A stretch of DNA of 64,000 nucleotides from an uncultured Clostridia bacterium. GTDB lineage: Bacteria > Bacillota > Clostridia > Christensenellales > CAG-314. Under the pieces are notes generated by a model, which did not search any database, had not been told where the DNA came from, and was given only the letters and a program-made list of their open reading frames with translations. The position numbers were made by a program, and so were the translations under genes. The DNA is taken from the NCBI GenBank assembly GCA_947629985.1, contig CANRFV010000002.1:224167-288166 (forward strand). The letters run 5' to 3'. Shown here piece by piece: positions 19,210 through 27,292 of the stretch; position 1 is the first letter of the stretch; each line of letters begins with the position of its first letter.

Positions 19210-19254
19210 TTGTTGCGCAAATGCGGTGCCGTGCACTTGCGCAACAATGTTTTT
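19210..19254 (+). terminator. Rho-independent terminator after nagA
   Basis: The 11-bp stem TTGTTGCGCAA / TTGCGCAACAA with a 16-base loop is followed by TGTTTTT. Confidence 0.75.
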
Positions 19255-19334
19255 GCGGCAGTTACTGCGCGTATTATAAAAATTCTTTTATGTCTGCCTA
19301 AAACCGATTTTATGCAAAATCGAACCCCGCAGTA

Positions 19335-19363
19335 TTGACAATTTGCGGCGGATATGATACAAT
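19335..19363 (+). promoter_or_regulatory. Consensus promoter of the SPFH gene and its riboswitch leader
   Basis: TTGACA and TACAAT are separated by 17 bases, one of the best matches in the window. It starts a ~255-base leader before the SPFH gene. Confidence 0.8.
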
Positions 19364-19380
19364 GTAATCACAAAGCGGTT

Positions 19381-19518
19381 GAAACATCAACCCCAATATG
19401 AGGGAGTAATTTGCACCCACGTGTTATACGTTCCGTCAGGACAGTTTGTTTTACAAATTCGGACGTATATTAAAAAATGAGACTCATACGGTACTATCCG
19501 TGTGGGTTTTTTGTTTTG
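19381..19518 (+). promoter_or_regulatory. yybP-ykoY (manganese) riboswitch candidate with terminator
   Basis: The aptamer candidate has ATGAG directly followed by GGGAGTA, later CCGTCA, then GAGACTCAT. ATGAG can pair with CTCAT as the closing P1 helix. The GGAGTA loop, the CGTCA segment and the AGAC before the 3' strand are the conserved parts of the yybP-ykoY family. Inside, ATACGT/ACGTAT and TTTGT/ACAAA can pair. The 3' strand of P1 overlaps a terminator stem CATACGG/CCGTGTG followed by GGGTTTTTTG, so ligand binding would prevent termination and switch the downstream gene on. The family senses Mn2+. The assignment is by motif memory only. Confidence 0.7.
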
Positions 19519-19625
19519 TAAAACGGCGTTTTGCTCGGCGGCGATTGCGGCGATCTGCGCCAAAGCGAGCGACAAACCGCTTTGAAATAAAGCGGTGAAG
19601 CAGGCGCTTCACAAAGGAGTAAATT

Positions 19626-20672
19626 ATGATCAAAACAATTTTGGCAGTTATTTTATTTGTATTGGTTGCGGCGTGCGCCGCGGGAACGGTAATTTTCGGC
19701 ATAGGAAAATACCGCAACAGCCGCAGACGTACCGTGTTTTTGTCGCTTTTGATAGCATTTTTGGCAATATTTTTGATTGTGCCGTTTAGCGTACACACGG
19801 TAGAACCGGGGCAAGTTGCCGTGGTAAAAGTGTTGGGCAAGGCAGAGTATGTCCGTACCCCGGGCACGTATTTCGACTTTTGGCTCACTCGCGAGTACAG
19901 TATGTTCGACACCACCGTACAGCAGGAAGAAATAGAAACAATGTGCTATTCGTCCGACGCGCAAACAATGGACGTCAGTTTGGTGGTTCAGTATCAGATA
20001 CAGCCGGACAAAGCCATCGAAATCGCCAACAATTACGGGCAGTTGGCAATGTTACAGCAACGCGTTCGCTCGGTTTCCATCGACAAAGCCAAGACGGTTT
20101 TGTCTACCAAGTCGGCAATGAACATCATCGAAACGCGTGCCACTGTCAGCCCCGACATCGAATCGATAATAAAACAAACCGTGGTAAACGACTATTATGT
20201 GGACGTTGTAGCCGTGGTAATTACCAATATCGACTTTTCGGACGCGTTTGAAGCCACCGTCGAAGAAAAAATGATTGCCGAACAACAACAGTTGAAGGCG
20301 GAATTCGAAAAGAAAAAAGCCATTATCGAAGCGGAACGCGAACTCGAAGTTGCCAAACTTGCCGCCGAAGCCAATATTGCCAAAGCCGAAGGCGACGCAC
20401 AGGCGCAATTGTTGCGCGCCCAAGCGGAAGCCAACGCCATCAAAGCCAAATCGATAGAAGTGGCGCGTATGCTGGGCTTTACCATAACGGAAAAGCAAAC
20501 CGATGTCGGCGTAGAGTACGAAATAGATTTTACGGGCAAAACGCAGCAAGAAATAGACATTATTTCTCAATATTTAAGATACGCCGCATATCTTGAAAAG
20601 TGGAACGGTCAATTGCCGCAATTTGTGGGCGACGGAGCAAGCATACTTATCCCCGCCGTCCCCGCAGAGTAA
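19626..20672 (+). CDS. SPFH/prohibitin-family membrane protein
   Basis: A 348-residue protein. Two hydrophobic helices at about 4-25 and 38-58 are followed by a prohibitin/SPFH domain (VEPGQVAVVKVLGK at its start, VQYQIQPDKA, VVAVVITNIDFSDAFEATVEEK). A long charged coiled coil about 218-275 (EAERELEVAKLAAEANIAKA) is typical of stomatin-type scaffolds. The C-terminal segment YAAYLEKWNGQLPQFVGDGA is characteristic of the prohibitin-like bacterial and phage proteins. SPFH proteins form ring or cage assemblies on membranes and often work with membrane proteases. The gene sits behind a manganese-type riboswitch, which is unusual. AAAGGAG precedes the ATG. Confidence 0.92.
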   Translation: MIKTILAVILFVLVAACAAGTVIFGIGKYRNSRRRTVFLSLLIAFLAIFLIVPFSVHTVEPGQVAVVKVLGKAEYVRTPGTYFDFWLTREYSMFDTTVQQEEIETMCYSSDAQTMDVSLVVQYQIQPDKAIEIANNYGQLAMLQQRVRSVSIDKAKTVLSTKSAMNIIETRATVSPDIESIIKQTVVNDYYVDVVAVVITNIDFSDAFEATVEEKMIAEQQQLKAEFEKKKAIIEAERELEVAKLAAEANIAKAEGDAQAQLLRAQAEANAIKAKSIEVARMLGFTITEKQTDVGVEYEIDFTGKTQQEIDIISQYLRYAAYLEKWNGQLPQFVGDGASILIPAVPAE

Positions 20673-20784
20673 CCGGCGCAAAGTAATTTTGCTCTGCTCG
20701 CTCGCGCGTCGGTATGCGCAAAATACCGTACCGACTGCGCGGGCAAACGGGTTTACGGTTAGCCTAAACCGTACTTAGCAACGT

Positions 20785-21078
20785 ATGAAACTATTTGATT
20801 TTACCGATTTTTACTGCGGTGCGCCCGCAAATACCGACAAGATGCCGTACGATCAATTTGCCAAACACGTAGATTGGGGTTGGAGTTTTGTTTACGGCGA
20901 CGTGGCGGTGTACGTAACGCGCACTTGCGGCAACGGCGTGTATTACTATCGACTTACCACCGAATCGCAGGGCGTAACCGAAAGCGAAAACTTCCTTACT
21001 GCGGAAGAATTGCTGCTGCACGGCAAAATATGCGGCAAAACTTTTGCGGAAATTTGGGACGAACTTGACCTTATGTAA
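20785..21078 (+). CDS. Small hypothetical protein
   Basis: A 97-residue soluble, acidic protein (MKLFDFTDFYCGAPANTD...) rich in aromatic residues: VDWGWSFVYGDVAVYVT and GVYYYRLTTESQG. It has the codon style of the native genes. No family is recognised and no signal peptide or membrane segment is present. It has no clear ribosome binding site and starts 112 bases after the SPFH gene. It could be read from the same transcript. Confidence 0.6.
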   Translation: MKLFDFTDFYCGAPANTDKMPYDQFAKHVDWGWSFVYGDVAVYVTRTCGNGVYYYRLTTESQGVTESENFLTAEELLLHGKICGKTFAEIWDELDLM

Positions 21079-21109
21079 CGCGCCGCCGACAAACCTTGTA
21101 AAAAAACGC

Positions 21110-21138
21110 TTGACTATTTGTCCTTGTCATAGTACAAT
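21110..21138 (+). promoter_or_regulatory. sigma-A-type promoter for rpmE
   Basis: TTGACT and TACAAT are separated by 17 bases, and the rpmE start lies 33 bases downstream. Confidence 0.7.
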
Positions 21139-21170
21139 AATACAGCAAAAAATTTTTGGCGAGGTGCGAT

Positions 21171-21377
21171 ATGAAACAAGGTATACATCCGAATTATCAT
21201 CAAGCGACTGTTGTATGTGCTTGCGGCGCAACGTTCCAAACCGGCACGACCAAGGATACCGACGTAATAAAGGTAGAAATTTGCAACAAATGCCATCCTT
21301 ATTTTACAGGTAAACAAAAGTTGGTAGACGCAGGCGGACGCGTGGACAAGTTCAAGAAAAAATACGGCATGCAATAA
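21171..21377 (+). CDS. rpmE: 50S ribosomal protein L31 (zinc-binding form)
   Basis: A 68-residue bL31. The start [19 protein letters not shown] and the pair [14 protein letters not shown] are the family core, with cysteines in CAC and CNKC expected to bind zinc. The end [13 protein letters not shown] is conserved. The ribosome binding site GCGAGGTG and a promoter lie upstream. Two truncated tandem copies of the gene follow directly (see next entries). A hairpin terminator (GCGGAAACA/TGTTTCCGC) ends each unit. Confidence 0.97.
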   Translation: MKQGIHPNYHQATVVCACGATFQTGTTKDTDVIKVEICNKCHPYFTGKQKLVDAGGRVDKFKKKYGMQ

Positions 21378-21390
21378 TGATACTTCAATG

Positions 21391-21424
21391 GCGGAAACAC
21401 AGCAATGTTTCCGCTCCTTTTATG
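21391..21424 (+). terminator. Terminator after rpmE copy 1
   Basis: The stem GCGGAAACA/TGTTTCCGC is followed by TCCTTTTAT. The same hairpin recurs after copy 2 (21661-21690) and, with one G-T pair, after copy 3 (21941-21972). Confidence 0.75.
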
Positions 21425-21461
21425 TTTATGCGCGCCGCAAAAATAGTAATCAACGCTTGCT

Positions 21462-21647
21462 GTGTGGCATCAAGCGACTGTTGTATGTGCTTGCGGCACA
21501 ACGTTCCAAACCGGCGCGACCAAGGATACCGACGTAATAAAGGTAGAAATTTGCAACAAATGCCATCCTTATTTTACAGGTAAACAAAAGTTGGTAGACG
21601 CAGGCGGACGCGTGGACAAGTTCAAGAAAAAATACGGCATGCAATAA
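21462..21647 (+). pseudogene. Truncated tandem copy 2 of rpmE
   Basis: This repeats rpmE from the codon for His10 to the stop and lacks the first nine codons and the ribosome binding site. The frame stays open to a GTG at 21462 (reading M-W-H-Q-A-T). Against copy 1 it has two base changes in the shared part, both amino-acid changing (Ala to Thr, Thr to Ala). Without a recognised start signal it is probably not translated. It lies 270 bases after the matching point of copy 1. Confidence 0.75.
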
Positions 21648-21741
21648 TGATACTTCAATGGCGGAAACACAGCAATGTTTCCGCCTTATCTTTTTTATTT
21701 TATTATTTATGCACGCCGCAAAATAGTAACCAACGTTTGCT

Positions 21742-21927
21742 GTGTGGCATCAAGCGACTGTTGTATGTGCTTGCGGCGCAACGTTCCAAACCGGCACAAC
21801 CAAGGACACCGACGTAATAAAGGTAGAAATTTGCAATAAATGTCATCCTTATTTTACAGGTAAACAAAAGTTGGTAGACGCAGGCGGACGCGTAGACAAG
21901 TTCAAGAAAAAATACGGTATGCAATAA
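21742..21927 (+). pseudogene. Truncated tandem copy 3 of rpmE
   Basis: Same truncation as copy 2 and 280 bases further on. The shared coding part differs from copy 1 at six bases, all synonymous (ACG/ACA, GAT/GAC, AAC/AAT, TGC/TGT, GTG/GTA, GGC/GGT), so the encoded protein part is identical. This is unlike a decaying pseudogene. No ribosome binding site is seen before the GTG at 21742. Confidence 0.75.
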
Positions 21928-22097
21928 TGATACTTCAAGGGCGGAGACAGCAATGTTTCCGCTCCTTTTATGTTTATGCGCGCCGCAAAAAGAAGTAACC
22001 AACGCTTGCCGTGTTTTTGTAAGTTAAAAGTCGCTTATAAATTTGTCGTCCCAAAAAACATTTTGCCGTTATTTGATTTGTATTATGTTTTTATTCA

Positions 22098-22178
22098 ACA
22101 AAAAAAGACGCGCCGACGGTACTTAAACCGCAATAGGGATCGGCCGATAGCCTGCGCCCGCTTCGCAACGCGTCTTTT
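22098..22178 (-). ncRNA. Candidate small structured RNA of about 80 nt
   Basis: On the minus strand a good promoter (22185-22212) is followed after seven bases by AAAAGACGCG. About 56 bases later comes CGCGTC followed by seven T. The outer stem GACGCG/CGCGTC encloses further possible stems (CGGT/ACCG; the self-complementary ATCGGCCGAT). No start codon with a ribosome binding site lies inside. It does not match an RNA family I can name. It could alternatively be a two-way terminator, but the promoter at the right distance argues for a gene. Confidence 0.55.
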
Positions 22179-22184
22179 ACCGAT

Positions 22185-22212
22185 AGTATATCACAAAATG
22201 CGAAAACGTCAA
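22185..22212 (-). promoter_or_regulatory. Promoter of the candidate small RNA
   Basis: On the minus strand TTGACG and TATACT are separated by 16 bases. Confidence 0.65.
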
Positions 22213-22356
22213 CAGCCCGCCCGAGAAAAAACGGAGTAACCCGTTGCGCTTTGCCGCGAACAAACGCCATTGTTTTACAGGCAAAACAAAATCGGTATAG
22301 GCAAAGGCGGCGGCAAATCGGTGGCAACCGTGCGCGCGAAAAACATATATTAAAAT

Positions 22357-23694
22357 ATGGAAATGCAACAAATCCCGCGCCGCGTGCATTTTGTCGGCGT
22401 GGGCGGAATAGGAATGAGCGGACTTGCTCAACATCTTTATCGGGCGGGTTACGTCGTTACGGGCAGCGACCGCCAGGCAAACGATCGCACGGCGCAACTT
22501 GTAATGTCGGGAATAGACGTACATATAGGGCACGACGCGTCCAATATAGGCAATGCGCAAATGGTGGTGCGCACGTCTGCCGTAGTGGCAAGCAATCCCG
22601 AAGTGGCGGCTGCCAAGGCGCGCGGCATACCCGTAATTTTGCGCGAACAGTTGTTGGGAGCGGCGTTCGATTCGTTCGGCGAGCGCATTGCGGTGTGCGG
22701 CACTCACGGCAAAACCACCGTTACAGCAATGATACATCACATATTGCGGCGCGCGGGCGTCGATCACGCGGCGTTTATCGGCGGCGTGTACAACGGCAAC
22801 AATTATTACGCGGGCGGTAACGCCGTAGTTGCGGAAGCGTGCGAATACAACCGCGGATTTTACAATTTGCACCCCACCTGCGCGGTTTGTCTCAACGCGG
22901 AGTTCGATCACCCCGATTGTTACGCCGACGTTTACGATGTGCGCCGCGCTTTCGCGCATTTTTTGAACAACGTATCGGCGGACGGTTGCGTAATACTGCC
23001 CCGTTCGTTAAGGTCTGTTGCCCCTACAAAACCCAAACGCATATTTTTCGACGAATGTTTTTGTTATCGCAACGTTGCGCAGTACGACGGCGCGCTCGAA
23101 TGTCAAGTAACCGACGAAAGCGGCGTTGTTCGCACATTGCGGTTGGCAACCGTGGGCGAACACAACATACTCAACGCATTTGCCGCCATTTGCGCCGTCG
23201 AGCAGTTGGGGGTAAAGCGCGGCGCGGCGTTTGAATACTTGACGGATTTTTGCGGGGTTAGCCGCCGTTGGAGCGAAATCGACATTGTCGATTTGTGCCG
23301 CGTGGTGTGCGATTACGCGCATCACCCCACCGAAATAGCCTGTTCGGTGGCAACTGCCTACGCCTTGTTCGGCGGCAAGGTGCTGTGCGTATTTCAGCCG
23401 CACACGTATTCGCGCACGCGCGCGTTGTGGAACGACTTTATTACGTGTTTCGACAAGGCAAGCAAAGTGCTGTATCTGCCCATATATTCGGCGCGCGAAC
23501 AGCCGTATCCGCAAATAACTTCGGCAAATTTGTGCGCCGCCGCGCAAAAACACGGTATCGACGCGCATTATGCGTCCGATTTTTACGCCGCAAAGCGTTG
23601 GATATACGCCAACGCCCAACGCGACGGCGTGGTTTTGCTGCTTGGAGCGGGCGATGTGTGCAACCTTGCGGAAATGTTGTCCGACAACAAGTAA
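22357..23694 (+). CDS. murC: UDP-N-acetylmuramate-L-alanine ligase
   Basis: A 445-residue Mur ligase that adds L-alanine to UDP-MurNAc in cytoplasmic peptidoglycan synthesis. Motifs: FVGVGGIGMSGLA (UDP-binding loop), VCGTHGKTTVTAM (ATP loop), AEACEYNRGFYNLHP, VGEHNILNAFAAI, DYAHHPTEI and FQPHTYSRTRAL, then LLGAGDVCNLAEML near the end. Length is normal. No clear ribosome binding site is seen at the ATG; a second in-frame ATG lies two codons on. It stands apart from other cell-wall genes here, which is common for murC in Clostridia. Confidence 0.95.
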   Translation: MEMQQIPRRVHFVGVGGIGMSGLAQHLYRAGYVVTGSDRQANDRTAQLVMSGIDVHIGHDASNIGNAQMVVRTSAVVASNPEVAAAKARGIPVILREQLLGAAFDSFGERIAVCGTHGKTTVTAMIHHILRRAGVDHAAFIGGVYNGNNYYAGGNAVVAEACEYNRGFYNLHPTCAVCLNAEFDHPDCYADVYDVRRAFAHFLNNVSADGCVILPRSLRSVAPTKPKRIFFDECFCYRNVAQYDGALECQVTDESGVVRTLRLATVGEHNILNAFAAICAVEQLGVKRGAAFEYLTDFCGVSRRWSEIDIVDLCRVVCDYAHHPTEIACSVATAYALFGGKVLCVFQPHTYSRTRALWNDFITCFDKASKVLYLPIYSAREQPYPQITSANLCAAAQKHGIDAHYASDFYAAKRWIYANAQRDGVVLLLGAGDVCNLAEMLSDNK

Positions 23695-23738
23695 TTTGCC
23701 GCAAATTTACGTTACGTACAGGCGTTTTGCGCCAAACG

Positions 23739-23885
23739 TTACGACAGATATGCCAAATCGCCACCGCATTCGGGGCATACAAAAGAGTTGCGTTCGGCGC
23801 ATTCGGGGCATATTTGTCGGCGGCATTGCGTGCAAACGCAGTAATCGTTGCGGTTTAATTCGTTGCTGCAATTTATACATTTCAT
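23739..23885 (-). CDS. Small double zinc-ribbon protein
   Basis: A 48-residue protein, MKCINCSNELNRNDYCVCTQ..., ending FVCPECGGDLAYLS. It carries five cysteine pairs or near-pairs (CINC, CVC, CRRQIC, CPEC, CPEC), as in short rubredoxin-like or zinc-ribbon proteins. A GCGAGGT ribosome binding site lies 6-7 bases before the ATG on the minus strand. Codon style matches the neighbours. Function unknown. It may have been missed by automatic annotation because of its size. Confidence 0.65.
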   Translation of the reverse strand: MKCINCSNELNRNDYCVCTQCRRQICPECAERNSFVCPECGGDLAYLS

Positions 23886-23971
23886 ACAATTTACCTCGCT
23901 TTATTGTTGACAGCACAGCGGCGTTTTACACCGAAATTTTTTAATTGCGCGTGGTTGGCAACAAAACGCTA

Positions 23972-24000
23972 TTGCAATTTGCCGCGGCGTATGATATACT
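23972..24000 (+). promoter_or_regulatory. sigma-A-type promoter for the YbjN-like gene
   Basis: TTGCAA and TATACT are separated by 17 bases; the start codon lies 48 bases downstream. Confidence 0.65.
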
Positions 24001-24047
24001 TAATTTATCTTAACCGGCGCATAGCAGTGCGCCCAAAGGAGGCAACC

Positions 24048-24539
24048 GTGAGCAAGGAATCCGCAGCCAAAGCGTTATTTTCCACGCTGTGTGCAACATT
24101 GGACGATATGCAATGGAAGTACACCAAGGAACAAGGCGACAAGGACGACGGCGAAGATTACATTATCCGCACAAACGTCAAGGGCGATGATTTTACTATG
24201 GTATTCTTTTTGGTAGTGGACGTCGGCAGGCAATTGATGTATGTCAAATCGCCCTTGCCCTTCAAGGCTCCGCAGGAACGGCGCGAGTTGGTTGCGCAGG
24301 CAGTCGTTGCCGCCAATTACCGCATGCTCAACGGCAGTTTCGAAATGGATCTTACCGACGGGTACATCGCGTTCAAAGTGGTGGTGCCCTTTGCCGAAAG
24401 CATAATCAGTCAGGTAACCTGCAAATATGTGGTGTTGATGGCGTGCAAAATGACGGACGTATTCGGCGGCGCAATAAAAAACGTTTCGGACGGCGAATGG
24501 GATTTGCAACGGTTTATGCAATTTTGCGTCGAAGTCTGA
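24048..24539 (+). CDS. YbjN-domain protein
   Basis: A 163-residue protein of the YbjN / type III secretion chaperone-like superfamily, with alternating strands and helices (WKYTKEQGDKDDGEDYIIRT, FTMVFFLVVDVGRQLMYVKS, VAANYRMLNGSFEMDLTDGY, IAFKVVVPF). The GTG start is chosen because AAAGGAGG sits six bases before it. Function is not established for this family in Bacillota. It stands alone between a promoter and a two-way terminator. Confidence 0.75.
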   Translation: MSKESAAKALFSTLCATLDDMQWKYTKEQGDKDDGEDYIIRTNVKGDDFTMVFFLVVDVGRQLMYVKSPLPFKAPQERRELVAQAVVAANYRMLNGSFEMDLTDGYIAFKVVVPFAESIISQVTCKYVVLMACKMTDVFGGAIKNVSDGEWDLQRFMQFCVEV

Positions 24540-24576
24540 TAGCAATATCGCCGGATATTTATACGCTCGGTAAAAA

Positions 24577-24608
24577 AAGCGCAGACAATATGTCTGCGCC
24601 GTTTTTTT
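24577..24608. terminator. Bidirectional terminator between the YbjN-like and DegV genes
   Basis: The 9-bp stem GCGCAGACA/TGTCTGCGC with loop ATA is flanked by A7 on the left and T7 on the right, so it can serve both convergent genes. Confidence 0.85.
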
Positions 24609-24634
24609 GTTTATAAATTTATTGCGTTAATTTA

Positions 24635-25507
24635 CTATTGTTGCGGTTTTGTAACAAAACTCAAAACCATCGCGCCGGGCCCCAGATGCGCGCCGATTAT
24701 CGGCGAAAGCAAACGCGTTTTTATTACTACGCGGGGTGCAACTTCCTTTATTTTGTCGGCAAGTTCTTGCGCGTAGCGTTCTTCGTCGGCATGCGTGATG
24801 TACACAAGGTTGTCCGTTTCGGTATCCGCTTCCGCAAGGTAAAATTCCACCATTTTGTTAATGGACAGTTTTGTTCCGCGCTGTTTGCCCCACATTTCCA
24901 ATTTGCCGTTATCGGTAAAGGTAATAAGGGGTTTTATTCCCAACAGCCCGCCCACAAATGCGACGGTTTTGCTTATTCTGCCGCCGCGTTTAAGGCTGTC
25001 AAGGTCGTCCACGTAAGCGCAGGCGTCAATGCGATGCTTGAAAGTTTCCAAGTCGTAGTAGTTTTCGCGAATGTCCTTGCCCGCTTTTTTGTTTGCGATC
25101 ATACGTTCGCACAGCAATCCCATCGCGCCCGTTGCCCTTATGGAATCGACAGGCAATAATTGCGCCTTGTACTTGGCGTTAAGTTCGTCCGCCGCCATAC
25201 AAGCCGAGTTGAAGGACGACGACAGTCCGCTGCTCAAACACAGATACAGCGCCGAATAGCCGTCTTTAAGATACGGTTCGAAGAATTCCGCATACAAAAC
25301 GGGGGTAATTTGCGTGGTACTTATGGGCTTTTTGGTGCGCACGATGTCGTAAAACTGTTTTACGTCCAAGCCCGTTTCGTCGTCGGTATAGGATTGCGGC
25401 TCGCCGTCGATAATAAAGTCCATCGGCAACAGTTTTACCGTGCCGTCGACTGCAAATTGCCTGTCAACGTCGCCCGACACATCCATAAAAAGCAAATATT
25501 TGTCCAT
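24635..25507 (-). CDS. DegV family fatty-acid-binding protein
   Basis: A 290-residue DegV/FakB-type protein. Family members bind a fatty acid and present it to the FakA kinase for phospholipid synthesis. Seen: ISTTQITPVLYAEFFEPYL (family TSQPSP region), LCLSSGLSSSFNSACMAADE (lipid-binding loop), RGGRISKTVAFVGGLLGIKP (highly conserved) and HLGPGAMVLSF at the end. The ATG is preceded by CGGAGG. The first residues (MDKYLLFMDVSGD) match the family's start. fakA is not nearby. Confidence 0.92.
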   Translation of the reverse strand: MDKYLLFMDVSGDVDRQFAVDGTVKLLPMDFIIDGEPQSYTDDETGLDVKQFYDIVRTKKPISTTQITPVLYAEFFEPYLKDGYSALYLCLSSGLSSSFNSACMAADELNAKYKAQLLPVDSIRATGAMGLLCERMIANKKAGKDIRENYYDLETFKHRIDACAYVDDLDSLKRGGRISKTVAFVGGLLGIKPLITFTDNGKLEMWGKQRGTKLSINKMVEFYLAEADTETDNLVYITHADEERYAQELADKIKEVAPRVVIKTRLLSPIIGAHLGPGAMVLSFVTKPQQ

Positions 25508-25761
25508 ATTTTGCGCCTCCGATTGTCTCGAAAAAAATTTTTTGCGTACCGCCCTTTGTGTTAAATGCATTATAAAATATATAACAAAAATTGTCAATTT
25601 TTTTCACTATGTTTACAAATCCGCAAAAATTTTTGCCGCACGGTGCAAATCGGCATATTCGGCGCGACGTAGGATCATATTGCGCTGCAACAACGTATTG
25701 CGTATCGGCGTTGCCTTGCCCAAACGCTTACTCGGCGTGTACGGTCAAACGCAAACCGCCG

Positions 25762-26409
25762 TTACCACACAAATTTGGCTCGGGCGCTTTCGCCGTTGTC
25801 TATTATTATGTCCTGCGCGGTCATAGATTTGTTTACGACTGCCACAAAATACGCCCATTCGGCTATTTCCGCGGCGGACGCCCACTTTTTTAACGGCGTT
25901 TCGTCCATTATTTGCCGCCACAACAGCGGGTCGTCCATTACGCGGCGGTTCAATTCGGTTGTAACTCCGCCCGGCGACAGACTGTTTGCGGTTGCCCCCT
26001 GCGGCGCAAGGCGAAGCGCAACGTTCTTCATATACGTTACCATACCGCCCTTGCTTGCGGCATATTCGGCAAATTCCGACCCCGTGCTTGCGCTTGCCGA
26101 AGCCACAAACACAACGCTTGCAATGTCGGGATTAAAGGCATACTTTTCGGTTACGCGAATGGTGCCTTTGAGATTGACGTCTATATCTTTGCCGCTGTTT
26201 TGCACGCCCGCGTTGTTTACAAGTATGTTTACTCCGTTTATTTCGGGCAGTTTGTCCGCCCAAATATCCGCAATTATGTGCGTGTAGCGCGCGTCGGATA
26301 TGTCGCACGGCGCAACGTCTATGCCCACTACGTCGTGTCCCGCTTGCAAAAATCTCAGCGCTATCGCTTTGCCTATTCCGTTGCTGCTGCCCGTAACAAC
26401 CGTTTTCAT
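25762..26409 (-). CDS. Short-chain dehydrogenase/reductase (SDR)
   Basis: A 215-residue classical SDR. Cofactor loop TGSSNGIGKAIAL at the N-terminus, NNAG at about 70, catalytic serine region VASASASTGS, catalytic YAASK (Y-x3-K), then LSPGGVTTELN. It ends a little early compared with the usual ~250 residues because the middle loops are short. The ATG overlaps the stop of the upstream transporter gene (TAATG), and AAGGAG is present, so the two genes form an operon. The substrate is unknown. Confidence 0.9.
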   Translation of the reverse strand: MKTVVTGSSNGIGKAIALRFLQAGHDVVGIDVAPCDISDARYTHIIADIWADKLPEINGVNILVNNAGVQNSGKDIDVNLKGTIRVTEKYAFNPDIASVVFVASASASTGSEFAEYAASKGGMVTYMKNVALRLAPQGATANSLSPGGVTTELNRRVMDDPLLWRQIMDETPLKKWASAAEIAEWAYFVAVVNKSMTAQDIIIDNGESARAKFVW

Positions 26410-27170
26410 TAAGCAATATCTCCTTTTTGCGCAATGCAATCCAAATATTTTTGTCCTATTTCCCGTTTGCGCCAATTGCGGCACACGCGGTAACCCAGCG
26501 GCGAAAATGCCGCTTCGAGCAACAGTTCCGCCAACATTCCCGTTGCGGCGCACGTAAGGCACTGAACTATCGTCCAACCGAAGAAAACGTGGCTTACAAG
26601 CAGGGCAAATATCAAATTGTCGGCAAATTGCGCCACCGCGGTGGACAAATACGTGCGGCAGGCGTAAGCGCCAAAGCCGTCGGGTTTGCGCACAAACGCT
26701 TTGCCTATCGTCCAATTGAGAAAATTGTTTACAAATGCCGATATCACAAATGCCGCCGTACTGCCGACAACAACGTACCAAGTACCGCCGAAAGTGTTGT
26801 CCAGCGCCTGATTTATTTGCGGCAGTTCGCCCAAATTGTAAAATTCGCCCCACACGCCCGGTATAATGCTTGCCAACCAAAATATCGCGCATGCACACAA
26901 ATTTATCGCAATTGCGGTAAGCGACAGTTGCGTTGCCGCCTTGGGTCCAAAGTGTTTTGTAAGTATGTCCATACACAAAAAAGCCACCCAGGATACGATA
27001 ATGCCGCAATCCAACGCCAACCAATTTACGGGGATATCGATACTTTTGTTTGCAAGCAGGTTCATTGCTATAACCGAAGCGATGAATACGGCCAAATATA
27101 ACGGCGGAACGGATAGAAGTAAAAGTTTGAATAAATAAAATTCGCGTTTAAGTTTTTGTTTCACGTACAT
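26409..27170 (-). CDS. VUT-family transporter, probable queuosine precursor transporter (YhhQ-like)
   Basis: A 253-residue membrane protein with six or so helices. The core is that of the DUF165/VUT family: CMDILTKHFGPKAATQLS, FVISAFVNNFLNWTIGK, YLSTAVAQFADNLIFALL. Family members such as YhhQ import queuosine precursors (preQ0/preQ1) used for tRNA modification; this substrate is inferred from the family only. It is preceded by AAGGAGA and a consensus promoter with a ~115-base leader, and it overlaps the SDR gene downstream. It is longer at the N-terminus than many members. Confidence 0.8.
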   Translation of the reverse strand: MYVKQKLKREFYLFKLLLLSVPPLYLAVFIASVIAMNLLANKSIDIPVNWLALDCGIIVSWVAFLCMDILTKHFGPKAATQLSLTAIAINLCACAIFWLASIIPGVWGEFYNLGELPQINQALDNTFGGTWYVVVGSTAAFVISAFVNNFLNWTIGKAFVRKPDGFGAYACRTYLSTAVAQFADNLIFALLVSHVFFGWTIVQCLTCAATGMLAELLLEAAFSPLGYRVCRNWRKREIGQKYLDCIAQKGDIA

Positions 27171-27292
27171 TCTCCTTGTTTTTTAATAGGCACGGTAGTG
27201 CGCCTGTAAGTTCGGCAAAGCGCGTTTTGCGCGCGATTTTGCCACAGGTTGCAAACAAGATGGTTTGGCAAGGAACATCTTTTTGCAGTGTC

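Larger units (their letters stand above)
21198..22010. repeat. Three-unit tandem duplication (about 270-280 bp) carrying the rpmE body
   Basis: Each unit runs from CATCAAGCGACTG through the rpmE body, the GCGGAAACA terminator hairpin and a tail CGCCGCAAAA...AACGCTTGC. The tail leads directly into the next CATCAAG. The third tail (21979-22010) ends the series, so three units are present. Confidence 0.85.
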
